Assembly: GCA_963678705.1 (NCBI GenBank)
Contig: OY783217.1
Span: 5,766,001 to 5,830,000, forward strand
Length of the DNA stretch: 64,000 bases
DNA from: Panorpa germanica
Taxonomy: Eukaryota > Arthropoda > Insecta > Mecoptera > Panorpidae
Direction of reading: 5' to 3'
Shown: piece by piece, positions 1 to 64,000 of the stretch
Layout of the letters: every line of letters begins with the position of its first letter
How positions within the stretch are numbered: position 1 is the first letter of the stretch
Program-made: the position numbers and the translations under genes
The notes under the pieces: model-generated
Database searches by the model: none
What the model saw: only the letters and a program-made list of their open reading frames with translations
What the model was told of the DNA's origin: nothing

Positions 1-40685
<40,685 letters not shown>

Positions 40686-41078
40686 TATTTTTCTCTAATT
40701 TGTCACAAATTTGGTTAAGATGTTAAAAATTTAATAATGAAATATTACAAATTTTGCTTATATAATATAAAATAAGCTAAAAATTTAAATTAATTAAATT
40801 TATTTAAGCCTATAACTTAACACATCTAACTAATTTCGAAGAAATTAAATTAATAACATCTTAAAACAAATGGGAACCTAAGCTACCTTGGAAATCGATT
40901 ACCTAGTTATCACAGAGCCGCATTACGATTTTTAGAGCCCTTTGCATATAATACTCTAAAAAAACTACCCTATATTATATATTCTGAATTTTTATATATT
41001 ATTATTTTGCTTAAACGTTTAAGTTTTGTTGCAAAAAGTTTTTCTCTTTATAAAATTCTACTTATGTGAAAAGCATTA

Positions 41079-41560
41079 AATGAAACGAAATCGGTGCACG
41101 TTAATTTCGCCATCAAAAGGACTAATTACATTAGATGCCAAACTTCGTTGGAAGGCACACGTAAAGAAAAAGAGAGATGAACTGGGAATAAGATATAAGA
41201 AAATGTACGCAAACTACATTATCCATACATAACAAACTCATGCTGTATAAGCAAATATTAAAGCCAGTTTGGAGATATGGAATCCAGCTATGGAGCTGCA
41301 ATAAGAAATGCAACATCATATGCATTCAGACTTTCCAAAATAAAGTTCTGTGGAACATAGTGAATGCACCATGGTATGTCTGCAATAGCGATATACATAG
41401 AGATCTCAAAGTAACTACAGTAGCTGAAGAAATTACGAAAATAGCAAGAAATCACGAGCAACGTCTCCAGCACCATGTCAACGAGGAAGCGCTTCACCTG
41501 CTGCACACGGATGGACTGACAAGAAGATTAAATAGAACTAAGCCATTTGAGCTAGTGTGA
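41079..41560 (+). pseudogene. Jockey-type LINE reverse transcriptase 3' fragment, between genes A and B
   Basis: Plus-strand remnant of the C-terminal part of a non-LTR ORF2: KSVHVNFA, then a shifted frame with LRWKAHVKKKRDELG, then an open frame 41240-41560 with LKPVWRYGIQLW, VNAPWYVCN and HRDLKV, ending in a stop. Frames are broken at least twice. An A-rich tail follows to about 41660. The remaining intergenic DNA on both sides is AT-rich and shows no promoter element I can defend. Confidence 0.85.
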
Positions 41561-41771
41561 TGACTGACAAAGAGTATTAACAATGGTTAATACTCTGGCT
41601 ACAATTAGATAGTTTGTATAAATTAGTTATAACAATAATAATAGATATAAAAAAAAGTAAAAAGAAATCGAAACAATTCCTTATATAAAAAAGTCAAACA
41701 GTAGAATAGCAAATAAAAATTGTTTAATAAATAAAGAAATAGAAAATATAAAAATAAAATTGATAAAATTT

Positions 41772-63597
<21,826 letters not shown>

Positions 63598-63712
63598 CTA
63601 TAACATAAAAAATAAAAATAACAATAATGCAAAGAACCTTTTTTTTTGTCATCTTCTGATAAATATTCCAATTAAAGAAATTATTATTTCGATTTCTTTT
63701 TTGTAATTCTAT

Positions 63713-63995
63713 CAGTAACGTAGCGTGCCTTAGACGGGCCCCATATCAAATTTTTTTGGGAGGCCCAAGTGATGGGTAAAGATTTTTTACAAAAGACACA
63801 AAAACGCTCGCATTGAATTAAAATAATTATAAATTGATTATACCTTATTACTTACAATTAATAGTCCTAGAAACTAAGCTAAGTGCGGCCTAAGAGTTTA
63901 AGTGAGATTGTCGATAACATTGTACGTTTGGGGCTTCTGTAGCCCGGGGGGCCCGTATCATTGATATGGCAGATACGGCGGTAGCTACGCCACTA
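63713..63995. mobile_element. Short hAT-like MITE of the GCGTAGCTA type at the right window edge
   Basis: 283 bp, ends CAGTAACGTAGCGTGCC and the inverse of TAGTGGCGTAGCTACC. The left flank AATTCTAT (63705-63712) and the right flank AATTC, cut by the window at 64000, fit an 8-bp duplication. It lies in the first gene B intron visible. Confidence 0.75.
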
Positions 63996-64000
63996 AATTC

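Noticed and set aside
40686..41078. Promoter of gene A
   Set aside because: No TATA, initiator or other core motif could be distinguished from the AT-rich background.

Overview
The window is eukaryotic, AT-rich, and comes from an insect genome, possibly Hymenoptera. The evidence is many short introns of about 60-100 bp, LINE remnants of a kind I associate with ants and wasps (an ARFRLGNE motif, a Cys-rich tail and a TAA-repeat tail), a jockey-type LINE remnant, a BEL/Pao retrotransposon, and many MITEs and Helitrons. The order-level placement is inference. Layout: two paralogous axonemal dynein heavy chain genes lie head to tail on the minus strand. Gene A (start codon at 40685) runs left to the window edge in 66 exons; only its last ~50 codons are missing. 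Gene B ends at 41772 and enters from the right edge. Its last 51 exons are here and its N-terminal tail lies outside. I placed every exon by splice sites, reading phase and A/B comparison. The 51 exons present in both genes correspond one to one. Where both copies are complete, 46 of 50 have identical lengths and the other four differ by whole codons. Both proteins belong to the single-headed inner-arm group (DNAH3/DNAH7/DNAH12). In insects such motors serve the sperm flagellum and chordotonal cilia. About 1.1 kb separates the genes, and it holds an antisense jockey fragment. The rest is mobile DNA placed in introns. A 6.7 kb BEL/Pao element with apparently identical LTRs and one open 1,726-codon gag-pol frame sits in gene A intron 12, antisense to the gene and 14 bp beyond the acceptor AG. 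Other families are: a MITE with TGGGCTTGTG ends (six near-complete copies, one carrying a piece of dynein exon); two families flanked by TTAA; three hAT-like families with 8-bp duplications; two Helitron families; and a PIF/Harbinger-like MITE nested in a Helitron. Most long introns are an ancestral short intron plus one or two insertions. No tRNA, rRNA or CRISPR array was seen.
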